A DNA stretch of 64,000 nt. It comes from Parapristionchus giblindavisi (taxonomy: Eukaryota; Nematoda; Chromadorea; Rhabditida; Diplogasteridae). The translations under genes and the position numbers were made by a program. How positions within the stretch are numbered: position 1 is the stretch's first letter; every line of letters starts with the position of its first letter. Positions 14,401-26,756 of this stretch are shown piece by piece. The notes under the pieces were generated by a model. That model was not told where the DNA came from. It did not search any database and was given only the letters and a program-made list of their open reading frames with translations. Location of the stretch: assembly GCA_943737045.1 (NCBI GenBank), contig CALSFV010000055.1, forward strand, positions 310,001 to 374,000. The letters are read 5' to 3'.

Positions 14401-17400
14401 TAAACACAAATATTGTATCGTAGTCCAAAGATCAAAGATCATACCTAGAAGGTTCAGTCATTGCTTTCCACTGAGTATGGAAGAACTTGAGCTGAAGCAT
14501 CGTCACAATGTAGAGTGCAATTGATGGAGCGAGATTAGTGAAGAGAGTACTGTAATCAATCGATAATCATACTGAACCAGGTACTGTACTCATCATTAGA
14601 AAACTACGCAAATCCTTAAATGAGATAAATACTACCAAATCTTTCATAGCAAACCACATGTAAAAAAGTAAGAAAACTTGCCAAGCATGTTAGAAACAGA
14701 AGGTAGACTAATCTAATGAGGAATCGACGTGGTTATGAATATTTGAAGGAACTATTCAAAAAGAGACGAGGGTCTTTAAAGGTTGAGCATGTTTCTTTTC
14801 TCCTATTCCTCTATTCCTTTATTTCTCCTTCCTTTCTGTATCTCTCTCTACGTATCCTTGGTCACTACGAAGCATACAAAGATGGAAAGGAATGAATAAA
14901 AGAAAGAAGGATGACTGAATGGATGAATGACTAGGGTGTAATATTGGGACGTCTCAGGTATTCTACTTGCTCTTTCATTTTTTTCGTACTTAACAGGATC
15001 GAGTTGATTATTTTATTATCAGTCACTCAACATGTTAATTGGTAGTAGAAGAAAAAAGGAATTTGTACAAATGAAGATAAGATGTTAGAATAGACAGACA
15101 CTCTTATTGTTAGAGATGTTCACTCAGATGAATTAGGGATGAGGATATACCTTGATAGTAATAGAGAATCATGTGAGATTGAAACATTGTCACTGAATTG
15201 AGGTATACGGTAGGGTGTATGGTAGGAGATGGGAAATAGTGGTACGGTGAGAGTTGTATACGGGATAAGATCAATCAATAGAGCAAGGGAGGGTGTACGG
15301 TAGTAAACCAATCGATAAGAAAGATACGGTATGTTGGAGAAGGTAACACAACATACTTTGAGGTACCGGTCAAGAATTTGTCGAGTCCAATATCCTCAGG
15401 TAGATTTGGTCGATGGAAATAGTCTCTACTGATATTCTCAACTCGTTCATTCACCTGAATAATCAATCAATATCTTCAATCAATCAATCAACCAATATTT
15501 CAAATTATCGATTAACTCCAACATACGTAATCGAATTGATAGACATAAGTGAGGATGATAACGAGTGATGTGTATGCTGTGAGAAGAGTGAAGACGATAA
15601 AGTAAAGATGACGGAAGGCAGAGAAGGACGACTGTAATCAGAGGAAGGATTACGGTAGATTGAATCGTTGATTGGTTTATTGATTTATCGATTACCTTGA
15701 ATAGAAGTATCGATCCAGAGAAGAATGCAAAGTATCCGATGGTAAAGAACGACGCTTTACTCCACGTTGCTGCCTGTAATCAATAATAATAGCAATAATA
15801 AATTTTTTTTGCATTTACCGATTTACAATAACTACAATTAAAAAAACACTTACAACGACGATAACTAGGAAGACGACGGGCAACCAGATGGCAACTAGAA
15901 TAGATGATAACCATCCAATTACACGTTGAATACCATGAGGAGGTGCTTCCTGAAGAGATTAAAGATCAACCATCGAAGAATATAGATCAAAGATCATTCT
16001 AATGAATAAAACCATAAGACCATAGACCATAGACCAAAGATCAATCTAAAGCTCTCGGGCGTAGATAAAATATATAATATATATAAATAATAATATATAA
16101 ATCATAGATCAAAAATCATAGATCAAAGATCATAGATCAATGAAACAGTCTAGATCGTAGAAACAAATGAACCAAAATGTTAGCACAGAGGCGCCATATG
16201 ACGAGGCTGAGTCAGAGAAGAAGAAGAAGACAAAACAATAATAGAAAACTAAATGTAACCACGATTGTAGACAAACGATTATCATGAAGAAATCGATATT
16301 TATTTTCTAACAAATCGATAAATTCTGTTCCAATCTCAACATTGTTAATGATTTGAATAGAACAATGAATAATCAACACAAATAGACAAAGAAGGTTAAT
16401 TAGCCACGAACAAACTAGTAGTGATAGAAAGAGATAGAAGGGAGGATAGAAGGACAATGACTCAATATTAGTCATCTATCGAGATGAAGGAATGAATGAA
16501 CATAGGTAGGGATATTTACAAGCAGATAAAGAGTTGGCAACAACCTCGAGGAGAGAGAGAGATAGAGAAAGAGAGAGATGGGATAACACTACTGGTATCC
16601 ATCCATTCATCTATACATGCCCTTGTGTAACATGCCTACACGGACATCATTCACATTGGTCACTAATCCGATCAACACTCCTCTATGTCTCTCTATCTAT
16701 CTATGGCCAAACTATTTCTAACACTCTTTCATCTACGTAAAACATCCTCTTTACCTATGATAATACGACAAGAACAAAAAGGAATTCTGATTCGACAACG
16801 AATAGTACAGGTCTCTCCAATCTAAACTCTCCCTCTCCTTCTCTTCCTCTCCATCTCCATCTCCTCCATACGTAAGACGAATTCATTCAACTACCACTTA
16901 ATCTCTCAATATCCCTCCATCTTCCTCTTCCTCTTCATTCCTATTCAAGAGTAAATCAAGAAAGATGAAAAACTGCCGGCCATAAAAAATCACCAAATTC
17001 TACCTCATTTCCAAATGTAAAAGAAAAAAGTAGGTAGAATCTATCGCTTTAACTACCCAAGGTTGAGCACGAATGACCGTTAAACCATGGAAATGAATAT
17101 ATGGATAACTAACAAGGGAATTATAGTCGTAGCAGTACGTATTGTAAGATCAAATGTGATGTCCTAAAATCCTGGTTTGCAATAGAGGAGCCGCAAAATC
17201 GGTCCAAAGTTATGGTCAAATTTGAAGCGACTCTTCTTACTAAGCACAACTCAATCATCTCATAAAGATATCTCACACTAATTAATACCCAGTCTCACAC
17301 AATATCACCAGGTGCAATGAAACTTCTAATTTGACTGCAAAAGGAGATCAAAAGATACCATCTGAAGTGAAATGGAAAGGAATAATAGAAACAGAGTGCG

Positions 17401-20400
17401 AGATGAGATGGTATGAGAGAGATGAGGAGGAAGAAGAGGGAGAAGGAGGAGGAAACCCGTTTCCATTTCATCTTATATTTAGAGTCTGAAGTTGAGAGGA
17501 AAGAAGAGTGAGAAGAAATGGAAGAAATCAAGAGAAGAAAAGAAAGATGGAATTAAACAGCGATGCGGACACCGAATAATGAAAGATATCGTCATAAATA
17601 TGAGAGAATGATGATCGAGGATGGGAGGAGGAGGAGGATCATGAGAAAGAGATCAACACAAGTACACAGAAATGATTGGAGATTTACCGCAATAGATGGA
17701 TTGATGTAGAATATAATGATCATGATCATGAATCAAACAACACTGACACTAATAATAATGATATCATCATCAGAAATAGCTTATATGCAATGGAAATTAG
17801 TAATATGTACATGAATGTAATCAATGGAATAAATAAACAAACAAATAAAAATCATACCGATCCACTAGATTCTCTGGGAGTATCTGTTATCGGACCAGGT
17901 TGCTGTTCCATCGCCGATATCGAAGCAAAGGTTCCTGAATGGAAGAAGATTATTATCGATTGATTGAATACCGTAATCTTCTAATCTACCGTATACTCAC
18001 CATAATTGGCGAGTCTCCGTGCCTTTTCTGCTTCATTCAATGATTCAAACTTCTTATCTCTTCGAGATAAACGAAGAATCAAACAGATTGGAAGAGAGAG
18101 GAATAACTGAATAAGTAACAATACATAAATAAATAATGATATACTTATTATATTAGATTTCGAATATTACAATATGTAAAAAAAACTTTTATCGATTTTC
18201 CCCCAGTGGATACCATAATCAAATGTACAATATACGGTATATACTGTATACCTAGTATGGTCATATAAGTACAGTACCTTAGCGAGCATAGCCACAAACG
18301 CAGCGACTCTATTAGCAGCTGGTTCCATACCCAATATCATGATCCAGTTCTTCAATCTGAGAATAGTCATTTATAATAAAAAACAATAACAATAATAACA
18401 TACCCAGAGATCCATGATCCACTGTGTGTCCAACTCGCATCCCATTGCATACTGTAGACGTACTGTATGCACAATAATATCTGAATGGAATATAATTAGT
18501 GAAACTTCATCTTACAGTAACCACGGAACTAAAACGCTTTTAGTTTATCTTTATAGGATCTCTTACGGGTAATAAAAAACGTTGTGACAAAAGTGAGACT
18601 GATATGAAAGTTAAACTGATAACATCATGTACCTCAATATACGCAACGAGAACAGGGGCGAATTTGAATGCAGCTCTACGTGAATCTGGGAAGATCCATA
18701 TAATACATGCGAGCATGAGAAGAGTTAGACCAAAGATTGAATGATACAACATTGCCCATGTCTGAAACGAGATATCAATCAATAAATACTTCTAGAAATC
18801 AATCAATATATCTCAACGAAGCTACCGTATCCAACTCGAAAAATATCAATAAATCAATAAATGTCACTGTCTTTTGGAACTACCGTATCCCCCATTTACT
18901 CACCATCAATGCAATCAATCCAAGCACATATGCTTGAGAGAAGAAGAATGATACGAGCATTATCAATCCACGAGATGCTGCACTCTTCTTGGCACGAGGA
19001 CCTGAATCAATCAATAATCAAAAATTACGGTAGTCCATATGAAAATCAATAAGTAATCAGTCAATAGTTTGAGTAATCATATTAAATTTTAAAAGAATGA
19101 ATCAATCAATAATGAATGGATAACTACAGTATACCTCTGAATATCTGTGATATTCTCTGTCTATCCATGAATTGACTAGTAATCTTTCTCAATCTCATTC
19201 CATCTCCTCCTGCTTCTTCTCTACTTTCTTCATCTGATTCAATTGCCAACAACTGAAAGGAGGAATTATCGTTATTATTTAAATAAATAATATTATTTGA
19301 TAAAATAAAAGGTATAAATGAAATGAGTAGGGCACTGAGCACTCTCTGCAGCACAAATGTAAGCGGCTGTGTTTGAGAAGAAAGTCAAGTGTGATTAAAC
19401 ACAAATAAGTAAGAAAAAAGAAGGAAAGAATAGATAGATTAATGGAACACACATAATTACTATTCTACAACATAGATTACTGTAATCAAAGGAAGTAAGC
19501 ACATGTGGTGAGGGTGCAGAGAGATTACGGTAGGTGAAGTATGCTAAATCACTCCCCACAAACAACACACACAATCAATATATAAAATAAATCACTTGTC
19601 GATCGAATGCAGTCGAGCCGGCAGATTGTCGTTGAAGAAACTGAAAAGAGAGAGCGAGAGGTGCAAGATACAGTGGACATACTGTAGTCTACAGTACTCT
19701 GATAGGACAATAGACATTGTATGGACATGAACAAAAGCTATAGGATGAAGGAAGAGATAGATAGAGAAGTGCCCAGATACGGTAGTCATATCGATTAGTA
19801 GAAGTAGTAGGTAGTTTCTACAGTATCACTTGCCGGTTCTCTAGCTGCCTCAGTTCGTGGCGATAGTAAAGCAGTAGAAGAAGAAGTAGAAGAAGCAGTA
19901 GAAGATGGAGTGAAGATAGAAGATAAGAAAGAGTAGATATTCCTCCCTACCACAGATGATCTCCATTGTACTCCTCTTCTACCATCAGATACTCCATTTG
20001 ATTCATTCATTCTATTCATATTATCCATATTCCTTTCTTCATCTACATCCATACCTACTCCTTCATCATCATCATCTTCATTCATTGGTTGTATTGGACT
20101 CATCGTTGGTCTTCTTCTACTCGTTTGGAATACGTTATTGAGAGTGACGAATACATTAGCGTTAGTGAAGCGACGACCGATGGTAGCCAACTATGATACA
20201 TGATTAGTTCATATCTTATTAGATATAGAGATATATGATAAACTATATTATGTTAGACACCAATATCAGACAAAGGCACTTCAATCTCTTCCTCACAATC
20301 AGAATACTATCGATGCAAAGTGAACTTTTTTAAATGTAAATAGAAAATGACCGAAATGCCCATTCCTATGTGAGATAATGAAGAACGATAAAGACAACAC

Positions 20401-22439
20401 TAATAATAACAATGATTAGACATGCAATTACCGTATCTCAGACTACCGTATCTTATCTAATCGATAATCGATTACAGTATCCTTACCTCTTCATGAACGG
20501 AACTCCCATCATCACGAGGATCTTCAGATGCACGAGTAAATCGATGAGTTCCGTGTTTCGTGAAGGAATATTGCCAGATCACAATCTGAAAACAAAAATA
20601 GTGATTATTGATTGATCCAGTAATACCGTATCCCATCGTACCTGGAATAGAGCAAGGATAGCGAGAGGATTGACATAGAGAGGCCACTCGAGTCCTCCTA
20701 CTTGGAAGTTATACCATTCATTACAATCAGATCGCATAATCGGAGATAGACCAATTAGACTGAAGAAGAAATCAATCGATAAAATATAGAAATCAATCAA
20801 TAATCATTAAAGGGAGAAAAGATACTAACGGTGCCCATTTCTTGGTGAAGGCTAACTCATTCCACGTTCCATTAGCTAACTTCTTATCGAATGCATGTTG
20901 AGCACCGGGTATTTGATAGAGGAAGATGAGAAGAAAGTGAATGCCTGAGATGAAATATATTTAAATAATCAATATTATCATAAATTTAAACGAACCAGTA
21001 TATGCGATGGTGATCAATTTGATCCGATTGAATCCTTCATGTTGAATGGATCGATGCATCGAATACCTACAACAGATACCGTATACCATCAACGACTACA
21101 GTACTCCTAACTGACCATGTAAGAACGAAGAGGAAGATGATAAAGTATGGAATGGATAAAAGAGATGGTTGGATACAACTAACAACTCCTATGAATACAA
21201 CGATAAACATATTTGATGCTCTTCTCAATGTATCTCCAAGGGCTGATGACATCCATGGAGTATTCATTTGTGCATTTTGTCTAAAATATACCATCCATCA
21301 ATCAATATTCTATTATTAATCCATCCAAATCAATCAATATTTATTGACCAACCTCTGATCTCGCACAACTTGAACAGCTCCTTCAAATGACGTAGCAGAT
21401 GCACGACGAGTATGTCTGGACAGATGTAGATTACGGTATTTCTATCGTTAAGTGAGTACAGTACCTTATACTGAGTACTATGATAGCAGTTAGAATCGAG
21501 GCAATCAAAGAGAGTATTTCAGGTAGAAATACACGAGAAGCTTCAGGATGAGTCGGCAATTCTTGAGATGCCAATCTGATAATATAAGTATTTACACTTA
21601 AATATATGATTTAACCGCGATTCCAGAGGGAAAAGATATCATTAGTATACTGTATTTGATTGTGACTAATTGATTCACTCGAAAGACTATACAAATTTTA
21701 CATATCATCTCGTTTACCATAAAAAATAATAATGAACGAATGACGTGCGCTATTCCATATCAAAAATAGAATCGCCGATAATTTTGCCATATTTCTCTAG
21801 ACAACAAAATGCAATAAATAATAATAACTTCTCGAATCCGATAGTGCGTAGTACTTTAGTCATCTTATCCTTCTTACATCTCTTAATATATTCAGTTTCG
21901 GATTCTCTAGCTTCGATCCATTGATATGCCACCTGAAAGAATGAATCAGATGAGAAGATAAAAGGAATATATCACAAGTGCATACAATCTATTCAAGAAA
22001 TAATGTAATATTGAATATTTAAGTGAATATTATTCAATACATAATGTACAAAACATAAAGTTTAAACGAAAATCGATAATCGCTAATCAATATCACCTGT
22101 GCTAGTGTAGCAATCACAGAGAATACGAGAACGAGAATAATAGAAATTCGAACAGATCCTGAATAATTATGATTACGATTATTTATTTTTATTTAAAAAA
22201 ATAATATTTAACAAAATAAACTTACTCGGAACTACGGTCGACTGTTTGATTGAAGGTAGAAGAGGGAAAATGAGACCAAAGATTACATAAACTGTTGAGA
22301 TTGATGACGGTCGAAGACATCCAGCTACAAATATTATATATCAGACCAAAGAACAAAGATCAAAGATCAACTAACCAGTCAAGAGTATTCCCGGTAGGAA
22401 TACTTTGTAGAAGGCTGTTTTGATCACGGGAGGAATCAT
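1..22439 (-). CDS. pezo-1: Piezo mechanosensitive ion channel, 5' two thirds, multi-exon, cut by the left edge
   Basis: Piezo proteins are very large plasma-membrane cation channels opened by membrane tension. The ATG at 22437-22439 begins [20 protein letters not shown] and is followed by the family's N-terminal pattern ([17 protein letters not shown]). Recognisable blocks follow in order: a QPSLLS..YF..FLF membrane segment near 21140; an acidic cytosolic loop near 20050; [12 protein letters not shown] near 18720; LNKWIM-like helices near 18330; the helix KIAEVHISKLV plus [20 protein letters not shown] near 7000-7220, close to human [18 protein letters not shown] near 5930; [15 protein letters not shown] near 5200; and the charged beam-like coiled coil ([20 protein letters not shown]) near 2950-3060. 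The leftmost exons (about 380-470, 230-330, 55-160) continue the cytosolic region, so the pore and cap lie beyond the window. Introns are mostly 40-300 bases; two are long (7815 to about 14334, and about 15956 to 17869). Symbol given by homology to the C. elegans gene. Confidence 0.93.
853..1130. mobile_element. Short inverted-repeat element (MITE-like) in a Piezo intron
   Basis: The ends form an imperfect inverted repeat: GGAACATTTACTCGACGCC at the left and the reverse complement of GGAACATTTGCTTGACGCC at the right. More GC-rich inverted blocks follow inside (around 885-915 and 1055-1100). The 278-base element has no coding capacity and is more GC-rich at its arms than the surrounding intron. 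Confidence 0.6.
4787..4953. mobile_element. CATACGTG-ended MITE in a Piezo intron
   Basis: Left end CATACGTGGGCACCACTGCC, right end the reverse complement of CATACGTGTGCAGACATTGC. The interior holds two C-rich runs (CACCCCCGATTTTTGG and GACCCCTCCGATTTTC). It lies between the Piezo exon ending in NNK near 4980 and the next exon starting near 4712. A related shorter copy lies in an eri-1 intron at about 34042-34112. Confidence 0.55.
5392..5444. repeat. ATT trinucleotide microsatellite
   Basis: An AAT run changes into an ATT run, giving a small palindromic microsatellite inside a Piezo intron. Confidence 0.85.
7814..7863 (-). promoter_or_regulatory. Possible internal start for a short Piezo isoform
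   Basis: The exon at about 7530-7863 can be entered in two ways. An AG acceptor just before 7814 (cgacag|TAGATG) joins in frame to the donor near 14334 (CCTAGAA|gtaagt), giving the long protein. The same frame is also open upstream to an ATG at 7861-7863 ([19 protein letters not shown]). That ATG lies one base after another acceptor-like AG, which would be out of frame with the upstream donor. This fits a second, shorter transcript starting inside the 6.5-kb intron, perhaps trans-spliced. The C. elegans Piezo gene is known to make isoforms with different N termini; the start here is inferred. Confidence 0.45.
8564..10492. mobile_element. 1.9-kb terminal-inverted-repeat DNA transposon, non-autonomous, carrying a captured gene
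   Basis: The ends match: TACTCACACAGAAAATTCTC at 8564 and the reverse complement GAGAATTTTCTGTGTGAGTA finishing at 10492. Each arm is roughly 200-290 bases and is packed with small palindromes of the type TAAGAAAT..ATTTCTTA, at 8587-8765 and about 10205-10480. No transposase was found inside; the centre is a decayed PCNA gene. A TA at both outer edges could be the target duplication. This is the layout of Pack-type elements, which carry pieces of host genes between transposon ends. Confidence 0.75.
8995..9917 (-). pseudogene. PCNA (sliding clamp) pseudogene inside the transposon
   Basis: PCNA is the trimeric DNA-polymerase clamp. Blocks on the minus strand match the family from end to end: [10 protein letters not shown] at 9917 with the start codon changed to [22 protein letters not shown] near 9710; [20 protein letters not shown] near 9490; then [20 protein letters not shown] and [18 protein letters not shown] near 9280; [14 protein letters not shown] near 9240; and finally [15 protein letters not shown] near 9030 with a stop at 8995-8997. 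It is broken by frameshifts and stops after the first 20 codons, around 9590 and around 9255. Intron-like gaps with GT..AG ends remain (for example 9503-9551 and about 9718-9762), so it was copied from genomic DNA, not from mRNA. Confidence 0.88.
13248..13680. mobile_element. 433-base MITE with TTA target duplication
   Basis: Begins CAAGGGAACTATTTAACCTT and ends with its near-perfect reverse complement. Inverted similarity extends about 130 bases inwards. It is flanked on both sides by TTA (13245-13247 and 13681-13683), the target-site type of PIF/Harbinger elements. The centre contains several short CCAAAAA/AAATGGCC-like repeats and no gene. Confidence 0.75.
15956..17869 (-). other. 1.9-kb Piezo intron without recognisable gene
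   Basis: Lies between the Piezo exon ending near 17870 (..RESSGS) and the exon starting at about 15955 ([19 protein letters not shown]). It contains several copies of the AAAGATCA motif (16020-16140), a GAGA run near 16550 and purine-rich tracts near 17400-17660. I see nothing coding that can be supported. Confidence 0.6.
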
Positions 22440-24606
22440 GATTATCGATTAGTTCGGTAGCCGACCAACGGCTAGACTAGGGTTGATGGTCGATCTCTCA
22501 CCCGGATACGGTATCGGATCGATTGGAACTATGTACGGTAGTGGCGTACGATCAAGGAGTACGCATCCGATATCTATCTGTGAATGAGTAGTAGAAGATG
22601 AGAGAAGTAGATGGGGGATGATCAATCAATTAGAGAAAGAAGAAGAAGAAGCGATAGAAGGAAGGATCAATCATGTATGACGAGAGTATTGACAATAGAA
22701 TCAAGGAAAGAACAACAACTACGATGATTCATTTATTGTTTAACATAACAATTATGTATCTAATGAGAAGTTCTTTGTAGATATGTTTGAGAGGATGAGC
22801 AAAGCATATCGATATGTGTGATAGAAGAATGTAAACAGGAGAGGAGGGGAGGCTGGCAGCTTCAAGCGCTCCTTCATACTTTTTGCCCTCATCACTCTTT
22901 CTCTCTCACTCTTCCTATTGCCAGCTATCTCCCTCTTCTTCTCTCCAGCTAGCCTACTTGTTTACTGCATTTGTTCAGTCCACTATAGGGAACACTACTA
23001 ACTATGTGCTTGGCACGGTGCCAAGTTTGACTATAACTATGCATGAGATGAGATTATACATAGAGGAGAACACACGCATAGGATACAAACAAAATGAAAT
23101 TGAAAGTGATACTGTAAAAGGTCACTGTTGTGTCCAGACAAAGAGATAGACGGGAAAAGGATCAAGGGTGGAACAATCTACACTAAAACTCTCAACCAAA
23201 AGGAAGCGGATACGAATCGAATTAGGCATTTGTGACACAAAACAAGAGATAGAGAGAATAATGTAACGAGGGGAGAGGAACAAGTGTCTATAGCTATAGA
23301 ACATGCAAGATGAGTCAACACGGGAATGGATTCATTGATAGAAGAAAATGGTCAGGGGACAATTGCCATACAGATCTTATCATTATAGAACCGCGTACCC
23401 CATACTTCTAGAGACGGCCATTCAAAAGAGGCAATTTGATAAGAGATAGGCAGACCACTGATAAACAAGTCACATACAATTATAAACACACATTAACGCA
23501 GCAAAAGTGGCAATGGTAATTGAAGAGATTAGTGATAGAATTTTACGTGATGGAAAATTGCATGCTTAGCTGATAAATCGATAATTATTCGAAATGCTAA
23601 AAAAGCAAATTAAAAAAAGGATATGGAATCCGTGAAATAGCTATTTTGAAATTACCAAGACGATTTTTCAATACGATCCCACCTTGGGATGTACTAAAAG
23701 TCGGTTGTCGGCTGGCATTGTTAAATATTTTATTTATTTAAAAATAACAATTATTCAAGCTAGATGTTCATCAGATGATCTGTTTAACTTCCATAGATAT
23801 TCTTACGTAGAACTAATAGCTCTCGGCTCCACTGGGGTACTAAAAGTCGGTTGTCGGTTCAGATTCTTAAATATTTTTATTTATTTTTTAAATCGATTAT
23901 TCACCCTAGGAAATCATTAAGTGACCTTTATAACATACCATATAGGTCTTAATACGTTACTAATGATCTATAATTAGATGAGAAGTAACTATTTATAATG
24001 ATAAGAGTTTATGCTACAGGCAATTTGGAAGGTGAATTCGAATCAGAGAACTCATTTCACTAACTTGTAGCACTTTCATTTATGAGAAAGATTGAAGAAG
24101 AGGAAGAGATGGACTAATCCAACTATAATACTGATAAGTCCTTTATAGTGATAACAAAAGGATAAGAAGGAATTGAGAACTGATATCAGAGTATAATAGA
24201 GTAATCATTTCACAAGTACTGAATGATAGAAGAATCGAACAACACCTTTTTGAGTGCTCTACAGTACACATTAAAAAGTATTCAGAAGTGAACTCGATGA
24301 GTTTTCTTTTAAACACCCCCCGTGTCGTAAATGGATTTACAGCTTTTCAATTTACACTATTTCATATAATTTAGCTGTATAGTAATTCATTTAAAAAATT
24401 GATCGGTGAACTATCATGCACTTTAAAATTGTTAAATGTAAAGCACATATTCACAGAATGGACAGATATAAATTATAATGGTTATTAATTGAAACCATGA
24501 TAATGGAACAAACAAGATTAATCAAATAAGAAAAAAAACTTTACTAATCTTAAAATGCTATAGAACAAATGAATTAACAAACAACATATTAATTATAGAA
24601 TAACAA
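22440..24606. other. Intergenic region upstream of Piezo
   Basis: Separates the Piezo start from the 3' end of the POT-like gene, both on the minus strand, so the Piezo promoter should lie here. It contains a pyrimidine-rich stretch near 22890-22960 and a 13-base palindrome TGGCACGGTGCCA near 23012. A repeat with two direct copies of ACTAAAAGTCGGTTGTCGG lies at 23695 and 23843. No further gene was recognised. Confidence 0.6.
23657..23900. repeat. Dispersed repeat with tandem ACTAAAAGTCGGTTGTCGG units
   Basis: A 29-base block at 23657-23685 is followed by GGGATGTACTAAAAGTCGG. About 150 bases on comes a second copy of the second half, followed by an AT-rich tail. The same 29-base block is at 32541-32569, where the ACTAAAAGTCGG part precedes it in inverted orientation. 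This suggests ends of a palindromic or rearranged transposon family. Confidence 0.55.
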
Positions 24607-26478
24607 TCATACATAATCAAAGACATCATTATTATCAGTTGTAACTCCTGTTTCTGTATTAGAATCACTCCAAAACAATGGCTTTTTAAATTTATATCGA
24701 TCCAAATGTTCCATTGTTTCTCTTACGATTCTATTAATATGTAATTTGAGATTGAATCTGACCTATACCACGATATATTAGAGATACATACATAGATGAA
24801 CTACAGTATTACCTTCTTTCTGCTACCACTTTGTTTCGTGTATAAAGATTTATTAGAAGAAACATTATTATTTTTCTTCTAAAATTAACATACGGTAATT
24901 ACATTATAGATTGAATAAGAGAAGATAAACTAACCAAGATTCCTCCTCTTATTCTTTCATTCCGTCCATTCCTTCTAGATCTTTCTTCAGCAGTACATAC
25001 TTCTTCATCCATCGATCCATTCATCTATCAATACAATCAAATCTTATCTCATATCATTAATATCACATCATGTCACCAACCTCTTCTTTTTCTTCGTCTT
25101 CTTCAGATTTATCTCTTATAATTCCTCTATAGTCTATACTTTCAACTGTTGATTGTATCTAAATCCATCTAATGATCATTTCAATATCAAAGTTCGGAAA
25201 TACCATATCATTGGTTGTATCGATTGTATTCAATCCTAGAAAAGCAGCTCGAGATGTAATGGGTGTAGGGAAAGAGGGAAGAGATGAACTGCATCTATCA
25301 ACACTATTGGTTCTCTGAACTAATTAATAGTGAAAAGAAAGACTATTATAAATCAATGAGTGGAGAAGAAATAGAATTAGGAGAAGTATGAATAAGAGAT
25401 TGAGATATTGTAGAAGGGAATGATAAAGAATTACTATTTATCTAAAGAACACTGTAAGTTACCCAACCCTCCTCCGGACTTCTCCATTCTTTTGGAGAAG
25501 TCGCTGCGGCTCTGTGCCGGCTGGAGGACCTCTTCCTTGGTCTGTCGACCACGACAGGCCAAGGGGGCGGGGCCTAGACAGGAGGGGGTGGGGCGGCGGA
25601 TAAAAGGAAGTAGCGTCAGTTATTGAATGAAACACTATATATATATATATACATCAATATTCAATGGAGATGGAAACGATAGAAGTTCATCACAGAAATT
25701 ACTCAATCGATTAACAGTATAGTCCGATCGTCTATATTGGAATAGATTATAATTTAAAAAAAGATAAGGTAAACCTTTTGAGTGTAGACACTTTAGGAGA
25801 AGATATTTGAGATTCTTTATCTATTCCTCTTCTATTTTTATCAAATCCAGAATGAAGACGGAATGAATACTCAACTGAACCACTTAAAAAATCATTCTTA
25901 CTTTTTGTTCTCAAAATTTCAAAACAATTGTATACTTAGTGCTTATCGATTTCTCCAATCGGCAACCACGGATTCGAATCCAATCTCCACTCTAAAATAC
26001 ACAAGAACATGAAAGATACACAACAAAGTCACCTTCAGATTGGGAATGTGTGAAGTGTGCATACTGTAAGAACAACATTCAATATCAATCGAATGACCTG
26101 AACAGTATAAATACTATATGATGGAGACAATAATACTAACTATTAGATGATAGAAGTAATAGAGGATCAGGATTAATCAATTGAGTATATGGAGGAATAC
26201 GAGGTACTCTCCGTAGATTACCTTCTTCCAGTGATCTTAATAGAGATCTTATATGATATTGATCAATATCAAACATACGGAAGTGAATCTGAATCCCATA
26301 CTCTCAAGATAGTTTCTCCATAGATGTACACTACATCGATCACCTGAAATGACAAACCATCGAGGTTGGTTGGCAAAGATCTTATGATACCTGAACGATA
26401 CAGTCGAATGGCTCGACTATAGGAACATTCGATAAACCTTCTACCAACTTGGTTTCTTTGTGTCTCCGAGAACGCCAT
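24607..26478 (-). CDS. POT1-like telomeric single-stranded DNA binding protein (OB2-type fold)
   Basis: POT1 proteins bind single-stranded telomeric DNA and control chromosome-end protection and telomerase access. The ATG at 26476-26478 follows an acceptor-like ttcttcag eight bases upstream, a probable trans-splice site. Joined exons (26279-26478, 26141-26247, 26033-26097, 25936-25991, 25775-25882 and a following one near 25660-25730) read DGLSFQVIDVVYIYGETILR, then VWDSDSLP, then IDIECCSYSMHTSHIPNLKS, then GDWIRIRGCRLEKS, then VEYSFRLHSGF. This is the strand order and spacing of the second OB fold of POT1 (..VWDGT.., ..GSFLRIY.., ..LEFHLHGG..). The C-terminal exons (about 25200-25310, 25060-25140, 24880-24990, 24607-24770) are charged and end ..NNDVFDYV. 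The first intron is only 31 bases. The exon after the GC-rich insert could not be joined cleanly. The C. elegans OB2-type protein, usually called POT-1, is the likely counterpart. Confidence 0.75.
25442..25618. repeat. GC-rich insertion in an intron of the POT-like gene
   Basis: About 175 bases are strikingly GC-rich in an AT-rich gene, with a GGAGAAGTCGCTGCGGCTCT-like core, C/G-rich runs (GGGGGCGGGGCC) and a GGATAAAAGG box near the right edge. It contains an inverted pair around CTTCTCC/GGAGAAG. It lies between splice sites of the POT-like gene and has no recognisable coding frame. It is probably a mobile-element fragment. Confidence 0.5.
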
Positions 26479-26701
26479 GGGTGGTCTGAAGAACGAACAG
26501 TAATATCACCTAAGCACTAAAACATTCTATAATATAGTCTAGTATACTAGAAAAGGCAGGAAATTCATGATTGATCTAAATAGATACAGCACAAATCGTT
26601 GTTCGATCCTAGACTAGTCAGGGTGAAGCTGCTTATATGAAAGATTGTATATGATCCATGCTGGATCAACAACATCATATTTTAATTCTATTATCATACT
26701 A

Positions 26702-26752
26702 GCCGCGCCTAACGGCGCGACTATCGGGGGGAAACCCCCCGAACCCCCCCCC

Positions 26753-26756
<4 letters not shown>
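26702..26756. other. GC hairpins next to the AT microsatellite
   Basis: GCCGCGCCTAACGGCGC and GGGGGGAAACCCCCC form two strong stem-loops, followed by a run of nine or more C. Confidence 0.6.

Noticed and set aside
17046..17067. Sequence matching nematode spliced leader SL1 at about 19 of 22 positions (TTTAACTACCCAAGGTTGAG)
   Set aside because: No GT donor follows the GAG and no Sm-binding site or SL RNA stem is visible downstream; it lies in a Piezo intron and is probably chance.
25936..25991. GGATTCGAATCC resembling a tRNA T-arm
   Set aside because: It is inside a coding exon of the POT-like gene (DWIRIRGCR) and no tRNA fold is present.
26702..26756. GCCTAA next to C-runs as a possible interstitial telomere
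   Set aside because: Only a single GCCTAA is present; there is no run of the nematode telomere unit TTAGGC.
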